Shown here: positions 43,350 to 52,387 of the stretch, piece by piece | Layout: each line of letters opens with the position of its first letter | How positions within the stretch are numbered: position 1 is the first letter of the stretch | Source: an uncultured Lachnospiraceae bacterium | GTDB lineage: Bacteria > Bacillota > Clostridia > Lachnospirales > Lachnospiraceae | DNA length: 64,000 bases | Assembly (NCBI GenBank): GCA_910586705.1 | Contig: CAJUJK010000002.1 | Span: 174,468-238,467 of the forward strand | Direction: 5' to 3' | The notes under the pieces: generated by a model | The model's database searches: none | What the model was told of the DNA's origin: nothing | Seen by the model: only the letters and a program-made list of their open reading frames with translations | Position numbers and translations under genes: made by a program

Positions 43350-45716
43350 TTATTTTTTCCAGTAAATCTCGATCACATCGCCGCTCTTGATGCTCTCCAT
43401 ATACTGTGCGCCCCTGCCGTTTAAGTTGGTTACAATGCCGCTGCCCTCGGGCTTTGACAGGTCGAAGTCAATATGCTCAAACACATCCACAAACACATAA
43501 TTTTTCTTGCCGGTCAGCTTGATCTGTTCGCCGTTCACGGTCACGATCATGGAAACGGGTACATTCTTGTTCAGAATCTCTTCCCTGCGCTTTTCTTCCT
43601 CCGCCTTCGCACGGGCAGCCGCCTCCTCCTTCGCTCTCGCTTTTGCCTTCGCTTCCTCCTCGGCGCGCTTCACACCGGGACCCATCACAATTCTGGCGCC
43701 TTTCGGCTTCTGCTCTGCTATCGCCTTGCCATGCTCCGCCGTTCCCGCCGCATCACCTGCAGGCTGGCTCTCCGCGTCGTTTTCGGATGCAGCCGCATTT
43801 TCCGCTCCATCCGCTGCCCCGTTTCCTGCCTTGTCCACCACAGAGACATTCTTCGCCATGGAGAATCCCGCCGTTCCCGCCGGTCTGTCCGACTGCTCCG
43901 CCTCCGTCTGGTCATCCGTCCGGGTCTGCTCGTAGAACTCCACATCGGATAACTGCAGCTCCTCCATTGTCCAGATCACCGAAAAGTTCTCATACACCTT
44001 CGTATCCATATCCGCGATCTTATTGTTGACATAGATATTCATGTTCCAGTCGATCACCACATCCATGAACTCAGAAATCTGGCGCACCGTATAGTAGCCG
44101 AGAATCTCGATCTCGTCGTTTTCCTGAATCTCATAGTACCCGGACTGCAGCTCCCCGTTGACACTGGCGAACTTGGGCAGATCCACCTTTTTCTCATTCA
44201 CCTCAACCCACATCTTGGAACCAAACTCCGGCAGTTGTCCGAGGGTCATCTGCGCCGGCTCCCCGGCAGTCGATTCCACCACGCGTATCTGGTCGTTGGC
44301 GTGAATCTGGGTGTAGATATCCGCCTCGTTGCCGTTGACGGTAATCCGCGCCGCCTCCCCGAAATCTCCTCTGGCAATACGGGGTTTCCCGTTCACCGTA
44401 AAGTTCAGTTCCTTTCCGCGCTTCGGGAACAGTCCGTCGCTGGCAAACTCCGCCTGCATCGCCGCGTCCACCACAGCCGCCTTGCTGTTATCATAAATCT
44501 TGACACGCTGGTCATTGAAATAGACAAAGATAAAGTTATTGCTCTGCTCGTAAAAGCTTAAGCAGATACCGATGGGCGTCACCATCAGGGAATCCTTTCT
44601 GGCGTCCTCCTCCAGAAACTCTATGCCCATCATCACTTCCTCACCTCTGACCGCCACACGCTCGTTCTGAAGCTCCAGCTTCGCCGCCAGAGCCTGCGTG
44701 TAACCCGGCAGCCTGCCACCGCCGCCCACCACGAACACGGCGCTGACAGATTTATCGCCGTTGAGCTCCTTAATTTTGGCTGCCACCTGACTTGTCATGT
44801 TCTCGATCACATCAGACACCACGCGCTCCACTTCCTCTTTGGTGATGGTCTGCTTCAGCCCCATGATATCCTTATACTCGATCACATCCTTCACGCCGGT
44901 ATCCCGCTTGATCTGCTCCGCCGTGGCAAAGTCCACCAGACAGTGCTTCGCCACCACTTCCGTGAGGGAATCGCCCGCAATGGGAATCATGCCGTAAGCG
45001 ATGATACTGCCGTCCCTCGTGACGGAAATATCGGAAGTGCCCGCGCCCACATCCACCAGCGCAATATTTAACATGCGGTACATCTCCGGGATCGCCACCT
45101 GAATCGCTGCAATCGGTTCCAGCGTCAGGTTCACCACCTCAAGCCCCGCAACGGACACCGCCTTGTAGAGACCGTCCACCACGTCCTCCGGCAGGAAGGT
45201 GGCGATCAGATCCGCACCGATGGTCTTTGCCTTGTGTCCCTCCAGATTTCCTATCGTGTAGCCGTTCATATAATAGCGCACAATAGAATATCCCACGCAG
45301 TAGAACTTCATATCCATGTCGTTCTTTTCCAGAAATTCCTGATACGCCCTCTCCACGCCCATGGAATCCAGCGCGTAAATATCTTCTCCCGTGATTTCCC
45401 GCTCGTTCTCCATCTCCTGATCGACACGCAGCGTCACCGTCTGCAGCACACGGCCTGCCGCCGCGATACAGACGTCCTTGAGCGTTCTGCCGATCCGTTC
45501 CTCCAGCTCCGCCTTGACCTCCTTTATGGTGCCGCCCACCTTATAAATATCATGGATCTGCCCGTCCAGCATGGCTCTCGTCCCATGCTCTCTGATGCTC
45601 TGCGTCACCACATGGAATTTGCCGCCCGTGCGGTATCCTACCGTACCCACGATGCTCCTTGTCCCGATATCCAGACCAAACACTAACTGTCCCGGAAATT
45701 TCATTGCTTCTGCCAC
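43350..45716 (-). CDS. long FtsA-like actin-fold protein with C-terminal extension
   Basis: 788 residues, about twice the length of FtsA. The first about 400 residues show the actin/Hsp70 ATPase motifs: VFGLDIGTRSIVGTVGY (phosphate 1), ALVDVGAGTSDISV (phosphate 2) and VFVVGGGGRLPGYTQ (adenosine). Then beta-rich repeats (about 400-590), an Ala/Lys/Glu-rich low-complexity linker (about 600-710) and a C-terminal ubiquitin-like segment (SMIVTVNGEQIKLTGK to SGDVIEIYW). No membrane helix or MinD-like amphipathic tail is evident. GTG at 45716 has GGGGGA upstream; an ATG at 45704 overlaps the coaE stop (ATGA) and is equally possible. A cell-division or shape role is inferred. Confidence 0.82.
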   Translation of the reverse strand: MAEAMKFPGQLVFGLDIGTRSIVGTVGYRTGGKFHVVTQSIREHGTRAMLDGQIHDIYKVGGTIKEVKAELEERIGRTLKDVCIAAAGRVLQTVTLRVDQEMENEREITGEDIYALDSMGVERAYQEFLEKNDMDMKFYCVGYSIVRYYMNGYTIGNLEGHKAKTIGADLIATFLPEDVVDGLYKAVSVAGLEVVNLTLEPIAAIQVAIPEMYRMLNIALVDVGAGTSDISVTRDGSIIAYGMIPIAGDSLTEVVAKHCLVDFATAEQIKRDTGVKDVIEYKDIMGLKQTITKEEVERVVSDVIENMTSQVAAKIKELNGDKSVSAVFVVGGGGRLPGYTQALAAKLELQNERVAVRGEEVMMGIEFLEEDARKDSLMVTPIGICLSFYEQSNNFIFVYFNDQRVKIYDNSKAAVVDAAMQAEFASDGLFPKRGKELNFTVNGKPRIARGDFGEAARITVNGNEADIYTQIHANDQIRVVESTAGEPAQMTLGQLPEFGSKMWVEVNEKKVDLPKFASVNGELQSGYYEIQENDEIEILGYYTVRQISEFMDVVIDWNMNIYVNNKIADMDTKVYENFSVIWTMEELQLSDVEFYEQTRTDDQTEAEQSDRPAGTAGFSMAKNVSVVDKAGNGAADGAENAAASENDAESQPAGDAAGTAEHGKAIAEQKPKGARIVMGPGVKRAEEEAKAKARAKEEAAARAKAEEEKRREEILNKNVPVSMIVTVNGEQIKLTGKKNYVFVDVFEHIDFDLSKPEGSGIVTNLNGRGAQYMESIKSGDVIEIYWKK

Positions 45717-46336
45717 TGGTATTCCCCCAATTCTTTCTCTATTTGTGTATAAACTTCTTCAAGTGTCCCGTTATTCTCTATCACCACATCACAGTGCGTC
45801 CGAAAATCCTGTTCCGAAAGCTGACTCTTAAAAATGGAATCTATTTTCTCGTCTGTATAACCGCGGCTCTCTCTCAGCCTCCGCCTCCGGATGGATTCCT
45901 CCGAGCAGATATACCACAGCTCGTCCACAATCTCCCCGTAGCCTTCCTCGATCAGAAGCGCCGCCTCTATAAACAGCAGCGACAGCTTTCCCGCCGCCCG
46001 CTCTTTTTCAATCTGATGCAGCAGATACGCCTTCACCGCAGGATGCACGATCCCGTTCACCTTCTGCAGCAGCCCGCTGTCCCCGAAAATCCGCGCCGCC
46101 ATCTTCCCCTTGTCAATCCTGCCCGACGCATCCAGAATTTCCGTTCCCAGAAGGGCTGTCAATGGCTCGTAACACGCCTCTCCCGGCTCCTCCAGACGAT
46201 GCGCTGTCTGATCTGCCATGATGACACGGCAGCCGGGACGTTTGTCCAGCCAGTCGAGAACAGCCGACTTCCCCGCGCCCACGCCGCCCGTAACTCCGAT
46301 TACTTTCATATGGTTAATTAGAAGTTCTTCCCGCAT
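45701..46336 (-). CDS. coaE: dephospho-CoA kinase
   Basis: Last step of coenzyme A synthesis. P-loop GVTGGVGAGKSAVLDW near the N-terminus; the family's LIEEGYGEIVDELWYICSEE region follows. 211 residues from ATG 46336 (GAGG ten bases upstream); an ATG at 46309 gives the canonical MKVIGVTGG start but has no nearby site. Starts 2 bp after polA and overlaps the FtsA-like gene, so polA-coaE-FtsA-like form a tight operon. Confidence 0.95.
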   Translation of the reverse strand: MREELLINHMKVIGVTGGVGAGKSAVLDWLDKRPGCRVIMADQTAHRLEEPGEACYEPLTALLGTEILDASGRIDKGKMAARIFGDSGLLQKVNGIVHPAVKAYLLHQIEKERAAGKLSLLFIEAALLIEEGYGEIVDELWYICSEESIRRRRLRESRGYTDEKIDSIFKSQLSEQDFRTHCDVVIENNGTLEEVYTQIEKELGEYQWQKQ

Positions 46337-46338
46337 TG

Positions 46339-49068
46339 TTATTTCGCCTCATACCAGTCTGTTCCCGTGTGCAGATCGATTTCCAGCCGCACGGAAAGTT
46401 CCGCCGCCTGCTGCATCTGTTCCGTGAGAATCCGGCGGACCTGTTCTTCCTCCCCCGCCTCCGTCTCAATCAGCAGTTCATCGTGTACCTGCAAAATCAG
46501 CCGGGATTTCAGGTTTTCCCTGTGCAGGCTTTCCCACACCCGGATCATGGCGATCTTCATAATGTCCGCCGCCGTCCCCTGAATCGGTGAATTCATTGCC
46601 ACCCGCTCGCCGAAGGAACGCTGCATGAAATTGTTGGAGGACAGCTCCGGGATCGGGCGTCTGCGCCCGTACATCGTTGTGACATATCCCTTCTCCTTCG
46701 CCTCCGCCACCATATGATCCAGAAACCGCTTGACCCCCGGATACGTCTCGAAATACTGCTCAATATATTCTGCCGCCTCTTTCTTGGAGATACTCAGGTC
46801 CTGACTTAATCCGAAAGAACTGATGCCGTAGACAATGCCGAAATTGACCGCCTTGGCATTCCGCCTCTGTAAGTCCGTCACCTCCTCAAAAGGGGTGTGG
46901 AACACCTTGGAAGCGGTAATTCGGTGAATGTCCTCCTCCATACGGTACGCCTCGATTAACTGCGCATCCTCGGACATATGCGCCAGAATCCGCAGCTCGA
47001 TCTGGGAGTAATCCGCATCCATGAAAAGATACCCGTCTTTTGGCACAAACACTTTCCGGATCCGCCGTCCCAGCTCCATGCGCATGGGGATGTTCTGTAA
47101 GTTCGGCTCTGTCGAACTGAGCCGCCCCGTGGCGGTAATGGTCTGGTTAAAAGTGGAATGAATCCTGCCGTCAGAAGCAATACAGCCGGAAAGCCCCTCC
47201 GCGTAAGTGGACTTTAATTTCATCAGCCCCCGGTATTCCAGTATGTCAGATACGATCGGATAGTCCGGCGCCAGCTTCTCCAATACATCAGCCGCCGTGG
47301 AATATCCCGTCTTTGTCTTTTTGCCGCCCTTGATGCCCATTTTATCAAAAAGGATCTCCGCAAGCTGTTTCGGGGAATTGATATTGAACGTGCAGTCCGC
47401 CTGCCTGTAAACCGCCTGCTCCAGTTCGGTGATTCTCCCGGAGAGCGCCTCCCCGTAAGCGCTCAGTTCCGCCGGCTGCACCAGTACCCCGTACCGTTCC
47501 ATATCATAAAGCACCCGGGAAAGCGGCATCTCAATCTCGTAAAAGAGCCTGTCCATCCCCTGCTCTGTCAGTTTTTCGTCAAGAATACGCGCCGCCGCCA
47601 GACAGACATAAGCCTGATAGCAGGCGTACTGCGCAAATTCCTCCGGGTTCTTTTCATAAGCCGCCGCAAAACTGCCTTTCCCGCAGACCTGTGTCCTGTC
47701 CGGAATCGTGAGCGACAGATACTCGCCCGCGATATCCTCCGTCTGATAGTCGCTCTTTAACGGATTGATCAGGTACGCCGCAATCAGTATATCAAAGTAT
47801 TTCCTGTGGCGGTAAGGCTTCAGCACATCCTGCACGCCCGCCTCATCCTGCCACATGCTCTCTTCCCCCGGTTCTTCCATCATATCATAGAGGGCTTTTA
47901 TATCAAATACGCTTAGTTTACATAACTCATCCCTGTTCCATGCCGCCAGCCGTTCCTTCAGGTAGCTTTCCGTCACCTCTCCCTGACAGGGAATAAACGC
48001 CACCTTGTTTTCCTCCGGCGCAAGCGCAATACCCATACAGCCGCCCGCCTCTTTCCCGTCCCGGAAAACCGCAAGCCCGATCCTGCGACCACGCTCCTCG
48101 CCTTCCCGCTTTTCCCCGCAGGAATGAAAAAGCGCTTCCACATCCGCCTTTTCTGTCACGGTCTGAAAATAAGTCTCCTGCCTGTTTGACACCGACACAT
48201 CCTTGGAAAAGCGGGACAGGATATTCTTAAACTCCAGTTTCTTACACAGCACATAGGCTTCCTCGGTATAGAAATCACCGATCTTCGCCTTTTCAAAATC
48301 AAAAGCAATCTCCGCATCCACGTTGATGGTCGCCAGCACCTTGCTCAAATCCGCCAGATCCCGGTTCGCAATCAAAGATTCCCGGATCGACTTTTTAGAA
48401 ATCTCCTTCACATGGGCATAAATATTTTCCAATGACCCATAGGTGACCATCAGCTCTGTGGCTGTCTTTTCCCCCACCTTCGGCACCCCGGGAATGTTGT
48501 CAGCCGTATCCCCCATCAGCGCCTTTAAGTCGATAAACTGGATCGGATTGACCTGATAAGCCGCTTCCACATCCTTCGCGTAATAATCTTCCACCTGTGT
48601 CCTGCCGCCCTTGGTCTTGGGAATGCGGATGCGGATATGGTCCGTCGCCACCTGCAGCAGATCCCTGTCCCCCGACACGAGCGAGACTTCCATCCCTTCC
48701 CGCTCCGCGCGCTTGGCAATCGTGCCCAGAATGTCATCCGCCTCCAGACCCGCCTGCTCCACCACGCAGATTCCCATGGAAAGAAGCAGTTCCTTCATCA
48801 CCGGCACCTGCTCCCGGAGCTCCGTGGGCATAGGTTTTCTCGTGCCCTTGTACTCCTTGTAGATCTCGTGCCGGAACGTGGGCGCGTGGACGTCAAAAGC
48901 CACAGCCAGATAATCCGCCTGCTCCTCCTCCAGAATCTTAAACATAATATTTAAAAAGCCAAAAATCGCGTTCGTGTGGAGTCCCTGCCCGTTGGTCAGA
49001 TCCGGCACCCCGTAAAACGCCCTGTTCAATATGCTGTGTCCATCTATCAAAACCAGTTTCAAAGCCAT
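46339..49068 (-). CDS. polA: DNA polymerase I
   Basis: Repair and Okazaki-fragment polymerase, about 909 residues. N-terminal 5'-3' exonuclease (VLIDGHSILNRAFYG, GLEADDILGTIAKRAE, SGDRDLLQVA, MGDTADNIPGVPKVGEKTA); a middle proofreading-like domain in which the usual DTET motif reads LAVFRDGKE, so proofreading is probably lost as in many Gram-positives; and the polymerase domain with DADYSQIELRILAHMS, RRNAKAVNFGIVYGISSFGL and QVHDELLIE. An open frame continues upstream through a C10 tract, but ATG 49068 gives the family N-terminus. Confidence 0.96.
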   Translation of the reverse strand: MALKLVLIDGHSILNRAFYGVPDLTNGQGLHTNAIFGFLNIMFKILEEEQADYLAVAFDVHAPTFRHEIYKEYKGTRKPMPTELREQVPVMKELLLSMGICVVEQAGLEADDILGTIAKRAEREGMEVSLVSGDRDLLQVATDHIRIRIPKTKGGRTQVEDYYAKDVEAAYQVNPIQFIDLKALMGDTADNIPGVPKVGEKTATELMVTYGSLENIYAHVKEISKKSIRESLIANRDLADLSKVLATINVDAEIAFDFEKAKIGDFYTEEAYVLCKKLEFKNILSRFSKDVSVSNRQETYFQTVTEKADVEALFHSCGEKREGEERGRRIGLAVFRDGKEAGGCMGIALAPEENKVAFIPCQGEVTESYLKERLAAWNRDELCKLSVFDIKALYDMMEEPGEESMWQDEAGVQDVLKPYRHRKYFDILIAAYLINPLKSDYQTEDIAGEYLSLTIPDRTQVCGKGSFAAAYEKNPEEFAQYACYQAYVCLAAARILDEKLTEQGMDRLFYEIEMPLSRVLYDMERYGVLVQPAELSAYGEALSGRITELEQAVYRQADCTFNINSPKQLAEILFDKMGIKGGKKTKTGYSTAADVLEKLAPDYPIVSDILEYRGLMKLKSTYAEGLSGCIASDGRIHSTFNQTITATGRLSSTEPNLQNIPMRMELGRRIRKVFVPKDGYLFMDADYSQIELRILAHMSEDAQLIEAYRMEEDIHRITASKVFHTPFEEVTDLQRRNAKAVNFGIVYGISSFGLSQDLSISKKEAAEYIEQYFETYPGVKRFLDHMVAEAKEKGYVTTMYGRRRPIPELSSNNFMQRSFGERVAMNSPIQGTAADIMKIAMIRVWESLHRENLKSRLILQVHDELLIETEAGEEEQVRRILTEQMQQAAELSVRLEIDLHTGTDWYEAK

Positions 49069-49174
49069 CTGTTTCAAAGCCTCACTCTTTGCATTCACAA
49101 TTTCCCGGCCCCCCCCCCGCGCTTCCGGGGCAGTACACGCCACATGCCACAATGCTTCACCGCCTGCAGCGCCT

Positions 49175-49495
49175 TCAGACCGATACAATAACTAACACCG
49201 CAATAATCACCACCACAACGGCAGCCTCCAGCACGAAAAGAATCCGGCGCAGGGCGCGATTGACACGAATCTTGTCGTCCGCGTCTTCCAGTTTCCATGT
49301 AAGCGCCTTCTGCAGATTAAAATTGTTGCCCTTCTCGAGCTGTTCCAGACCCTCGGCAACCAGAAACTGGATGGACAGCTCTTCCATACATTCCGGGCAG
49401 TCCTCGATATGTTCCACAAACTCCGCAAGACCCCTTCCGTCCAGTTCATCATCTAGGAAGGACGGTATTTTTTTCTCTGCCTCTTTACAGTTCAT
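49175..49495 (-). CDS. zinc-finger (zf-HC2-like) single-pass membrane protein
   Basis: 106 residues. The N-terminus MNCKEAEKKIPSFLDDELDG with HIEDCPECMEE forms the Cys-His-Cys-Cys zinc site of anti-sigma zf-HC2 domains; a C-terminal helix (ILFVLEAAVVVVIIAVLVI) spans the membrane. Such proteins normally inhibit an ECF sigma factor encoded next door, but no sigma gene is adjacent here. Start chosen at the conserved MNCKEAE; GGCGGGG lies directly upstream. Confidence 0.85.
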   Translation of the reverse strand: MNCKEAEKKIPSFLDDELDGRGLAEFVEHIEDCPECMEELSIQFLVAEGLEQLEKGNNFNLQKALTWKLEDADDKIRVNRALRRILFVLEAAVVVVIIAVLVIVSV

Positions 49496-49628
49496 TCCCC
49501 GCCCACGCCTTTCTGGCATCTGCTTCTTTTCACTCTGCCCATACAGATTTTATTATATACCATTGTCGGTATATTTAAAAGAGGTTTTTCATAACATAAC
49601 CAGTCGCTGCATGTGCGCCAGACGCAAA

Positions 49629-49661
49629 CAGAAGGATACCGGGTTCACCGGCATCCTTCTG
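49629..49661 (-). terminator. hairpin after the GH25 gene
   Basis: CAGAAGGAT-A-CCGG / CCGG-C-ATCCTTCTG with one mismatch and a five-base loop; on the minus strand followed only by TTTGCG. Probably the end of the GH25 transcript, 24 bases after its stop. Confidence 0.65.
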
Positions 49662-49684
49662 CCATATGTTCGTTTCCTCTGATT

Positions 49685-50902
49685 TTATGAAGCCGGTTCT
49701 GCCGGTGCCGGAGCTGATTCCTGCGCTGCCTCAGCCGCCCCATCCGCCGTTTCCGCAGGCGCCGCCTCCGGCGTAGGTTCCGCCTCTGGCACAGGTTCCG
49801 CCGGCGGTGCAGCCACAGCCGCAATACCGTTGCCGTCTACCGTGTAGTCCGTGCCGTCCACATTTACCGTCACGTTTCTCTGCAGCGCACCCGTCGCCGG
49901 GTCGTAATAATATACGTTGCCGTCGGGTCTGGTCACCAGTCCCCTCTGCATCACCGCATTCTCGTCGAAGTAATAATCCTGCCCCTCGATCGTCACATCC
50001 TCACGAAGCGCATGTCCGTCCTTTGTGGCGAGGAAATATCTGCCCGTCTCGTCCTCGAACCAGCAGCCCTTCTGCACAAAGCCGTTCTCGTCCAGATGAT
50101 ACTTCTTATCTTCCCAGTTCGCCCAGCAGTTACGCTGCATCCGATATCCCGCATAAAACACCGTCTGGTCGCCGCGGGGCGCAAAACCGTCCGCCACGAT
50201 CAGGGACGCATAATCCTTAAACTGATAATTCATATCCACTCTGGTAGGAATCCCCGCCACCTTGCCGTGGGACGTATTCTGCCAGAACGCCGCGCCGCCG
50301 TCATACTCGAGGGCGTCCGCATACTGCGCAATCCACTTGTCATAGCCGATATTGCCGATCTTATCCCGGAACATATTCCGGCTGGAATACACCACCGGGT
50401 AGTAACCGTTCGCCTCAATGATCGAGCAGAACGCGTTGATCAGTTCCTGCAGTTGTGCCTGCGACATATTTTTGTGACAGGGCGCCTCCACATCAAAAAC
50501 CACCGGGTAGTTTACCGTATAATTGCCGATCCACTGTATGAGCTGGTTCGCCTCGGCTCTCGCCTGCTCCGCGTTCGCCGCGTAGGAATACAGATACACG
50601 CCCGTTCTGAGCCCCGCCGCGTTCGCACCGCGCATATTCGCGTCAAAGTAAGGGTCAACGCCCGAGTTCGTGCTGCCCGCCTTGACAAAGACAAAGGATA
50701 CCCCCGAAGAAGGCACCTGACTCCAGTCAATACCCAGATTGTGCTTGGACACGTCAATCCCTCTGGCAATGGAACTGCCCGCTCCCACAGCCTCCGCCTT
50801 CAGCCCCGGCGTAAGTGTCAGCACACCCGCCAGACAAAGCGCCGCCGCCTGCCTGATTCCTCTGCGGCATCTATGTAATACTGTTCTATTTGATTTTATC
50901 AT
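49685..50902 (-). CDS. secreted GH25 lysozyme with wall-binding repeats
   Basis: 405 residues. A signal peptide (basic start KSNRTVLHRCRRGIRQ, hydrophobic AAALCLAGVLTLTPG) is followed by the GH25 muramidase barrel (about 45-235) with ARGIDVSKHNLGIDW and the catalytic acidic pair region VVFDVEAPCHK. Then come beta-strand repeats of the choline/glucan-binding type (KKYHLDENGFVQKGCWF, QDYYFDENAVMQRGLV, GNVYYYDPATGALQ) and a Pro/Ala/Glu-rich tail. It cleaves peptidoglycan glycan strands. Upstream repeats at 51005-51058 may tie it to a cell-wall regulator. Confidence 0.92.
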   Translation of the reverse strand: MIKSNRTVLHRCRRGIRQAAALCLAGVLTLTPGLKAEAVGAGSSIARGIDVSKHNLGIDWSQVPSSGVSFVFVKAGSTNSGVDPYFDANMRGANAAGLRTGVYLYSYAANAEQARAEANQLIQWIGNYTVNYPVVFDVEAPCHKNMSQAQLQELINAFCSIIEANGYYPVVYSSRNMFRDKIGNIGYDKWIAQYADALEYDGGAAFWQNTSHGKVAGIPTRVDMNYQFKDYASLIVADGFAPRGDQTVFYAGYRMQRNCWANWEDKKYHLDENGFVQKGCWFEDETGRYFLATKDGHALREDVTIEGQDYYFDENAVMQRGLVTRPDGNVYYYDPATGALQRNVTVNVDGTDYTVDGNGIAAVAAPPAEPVPEAEPTPEAAPAETADGAAEAAQESAPAPAEPAS

Positions 50903-51004
50903 TTGTACTTTTTATCCGGCTGCTCCGCTCCAGATATTTCCCTTTCGTTTTTTACAATCCCGTTTTCTTTCGTTTCTTTTTCAAGGACTGCTCCTCCACG
51001 CGCA

Positions 51005-51058
51005 ATTTTGTAACAATTATGTTGCGTTTTATTACAATTTGTCACATTTTGTAACAAT
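51005..51058 (-). promoter_or_regulatory. TGTWAY-type direct repeats upstream of the GH25 gene
   Basis: On the minus strand TGTTAC, TGTGAC and TGTAAT follow one another with four-base gaps (51056-51031), and the 13-mer ATTTTGTAACAAT occurs twice on the plus strand (51005-51017, 51046-51058). WalR boxes in Bacillus are two TGTWAH hexamers five bases apart, so these resemble them but with 10-base instead of 11-base phasing. The surrounding 50903-51153 has no gene; the rest is an AT-rich leader. Confidence 0.4.
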
Positions 51059-51153
51059 CCTTAACAACTATAACATGTTTCGTTTGGATTGTATAGGGAT
51101 ATTTGCGAAATATTGGTGGGAATTTCTGGAATATGGAACCGTGCATCTTTCTC

Positions 51154-51556
51154 CTAACTGCGAAGGATCTCCAGCCGCCGCCGAAACATTTCCCGACGGT
51201 CAGCGTTTCCTCCAAACCACCAGTCCTCGATTTCCTCCACTTGGTTTAACCCGATCTGCCGCACCGACTCTAACGCCGCCGCCTGATCACCGTCCTTCAA
51301 AAGATAGAACCCGTCCGCTTCCCTGCCCCATGCCCATGCTGTTTAAAATCTCCTCGGCATATTTTCTGTCAAGGGTAAGCACACGCGTGGCACACCAATA
51401 GTAAAAATTGGTCACATTATCCACTCTTCGGTCTAACTCGTCCGTCTCCTCCAAATATAAATTGCTGGGCATAAAGCGAGCCTCATAGATCTCGCATTCT
51501 CCCTGCAATGTGATGGATGCCGCCAATGTTTCCCCGTGCAAAATCTCATAAGTCAT
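51154..51556 (-). pseudogene. uncharacterised protein gene with a +1 frameshift
   Basis: Minus-strand frame from ATG 51556 reads MTYEILHGETLAASITL through NVTNFYYWCATRVLTLDRKY to NSMGMG, then goes out of frame at a G4 run (C4 on plus strand, 51326-51329). Removing one base restores READGFYLLKDGDQAAAL, VEEIEDWWFGGNADRREMF and a TAG at 51154, giving about 133 residues. Soluble, acidic, no recognised family. Either a recent mutation or a sequencing error. Confidence 0.7.
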
Positions 51557-51890
51557 AATCGCATACTCTGCCTTTTAACCTTCTGTTTACCGTTAAAAAT
51601 ATTATCGCCTCTCACCCCAGAAATGTCAACTGCGCGAGCCCTCACAAATAATCGACAACGACGACGTTTCCTAAAATAAAGTGAAATACCCCGCGGAAAT
51701 AAAGAAAACTGCGAAATCACTCCCGCAGCTTCCTTTCACGTATGAACAGGGTTCCATACGTGTTCCCCTTTTACAGGTTACATAATATCACATTTTTCGT
51801 GGCTTGACTAGTGTATGTCATCGCGCAACTACCGCGCATTCATCGCGTAATTGCAATATTCATTAGTTAACATAACATTTTGTCATCTTC
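51557..51890. other. gene-free spacer with one strong hairpin
   Basis: About 330 bases with no convincing gene. Contents: a hairpin CACGTATG-AAC...GTT-C-CATACGTG (51737-51762, one bulge, loop AGG), and the 16-mer CACTCCCGCAGCTTCC (51718-51733), which recurs exactly at 52903-52918. The right part (51763-51890) is AT-rich. The hairpin may end the small membrane-protein transcript that reads toward it. Confidence 0.6.
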
Positions 51891-52106
51891 CTAGGCACGG
51901 GATGACACCAGACCGACGATCCCCACGATGATCAAAATCGGAAATGCGATATAAACCAATCCCGAAATCAGCAGGATAATCAGAAACAACGGCGCAAATA
52001 CAAAGCAGACGATAATCTTCGTAATGCCCCATGCTGCGCGGAAAGCAAATACCGCCAGCTTGCCGAATACTGCCAACATTAACATGCAAAATAAGAATGT
52101 GATCAT
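51891..52106 (-). CDS. small hydrophobic membrane protein
   Basis: 71 residues, almost entirely hydrophobic: two membrane segments (about 2-22 and 30-68, the second possibly two short helices) with basic residues FRAAWGITKII between them. AAGGAGGAG lies right before the ATG, so expression is well supported. No known family recognised. It stands among small regulators. Confidence 0.75.
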   Translation of the reverse strand: MITFLFCMLMLAVFGKLAVFAFRAAWGITKIIVCFVFAPLFLIILLISGLVYIAFPILIIVGIVGLVSSRA

Positions 52107-52136
52107 TTTCTCTCCTCCTTCAATACCATTGTATCG

Positions 52137-52298
52137 TCAAACGCGTTTCCTGTCATCCTCTGCGTTCCGGGTCCCCTGTGTCATCTCCCTTCCACGGATT
52201 TTTGACACATCCCGCACGCCTATGGCGGCGCAGTATGTTTCCTGCTCTTCGATTTTTTCTAGGAAGCGGCATAGGGAAATTCTTTCGGCTACTGTCAT
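52137..52298 (-). CDS. small conserved-looking protein
   Basis: 53 residues starting MTVAERISLCRFLEKIEEQ and rich in charged residues toward the C-terminus (RDVSKIRGREM). AGGAGGGAG precedes the ATG at 52298 by eight bases, which makes it a real gene candidate. No membrane segment or signal. Function unknown; it lies 30 bp upstream of the small membrane protein on the same strand. Confidence 0.6.
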   Translation of the reverse strand: MTVAERISLCRFLEKIEEQETYCAAIGVRDVSKIRGREMTQGTRNAEDDRKRV

Positions 52299-52387
52299 CT
52301 TCGTTCTCCCTCCTGCATTTCCGTTCACGACTGTTATAACTATTTTAATAGATGGACTTGATCACATAAACCTTTTTGATTCCTCTT

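Noticed and set aside
43473..43952. Long plus-strand open frames opposite the FtsA-like and acidic-repeat genes
   Set aside because: They mirror the low-complexity Ala/Lys/Glu and Asp/Ser/Gly codons of the minus-strand genes and have no ribosome-binding sites.
49069..49188. Upstream extension of polA through the C10 tract
   Set aside because: The added sequence is low-quality and unlike Pol I N-termini; the family start is MALKLVLIDGHS.
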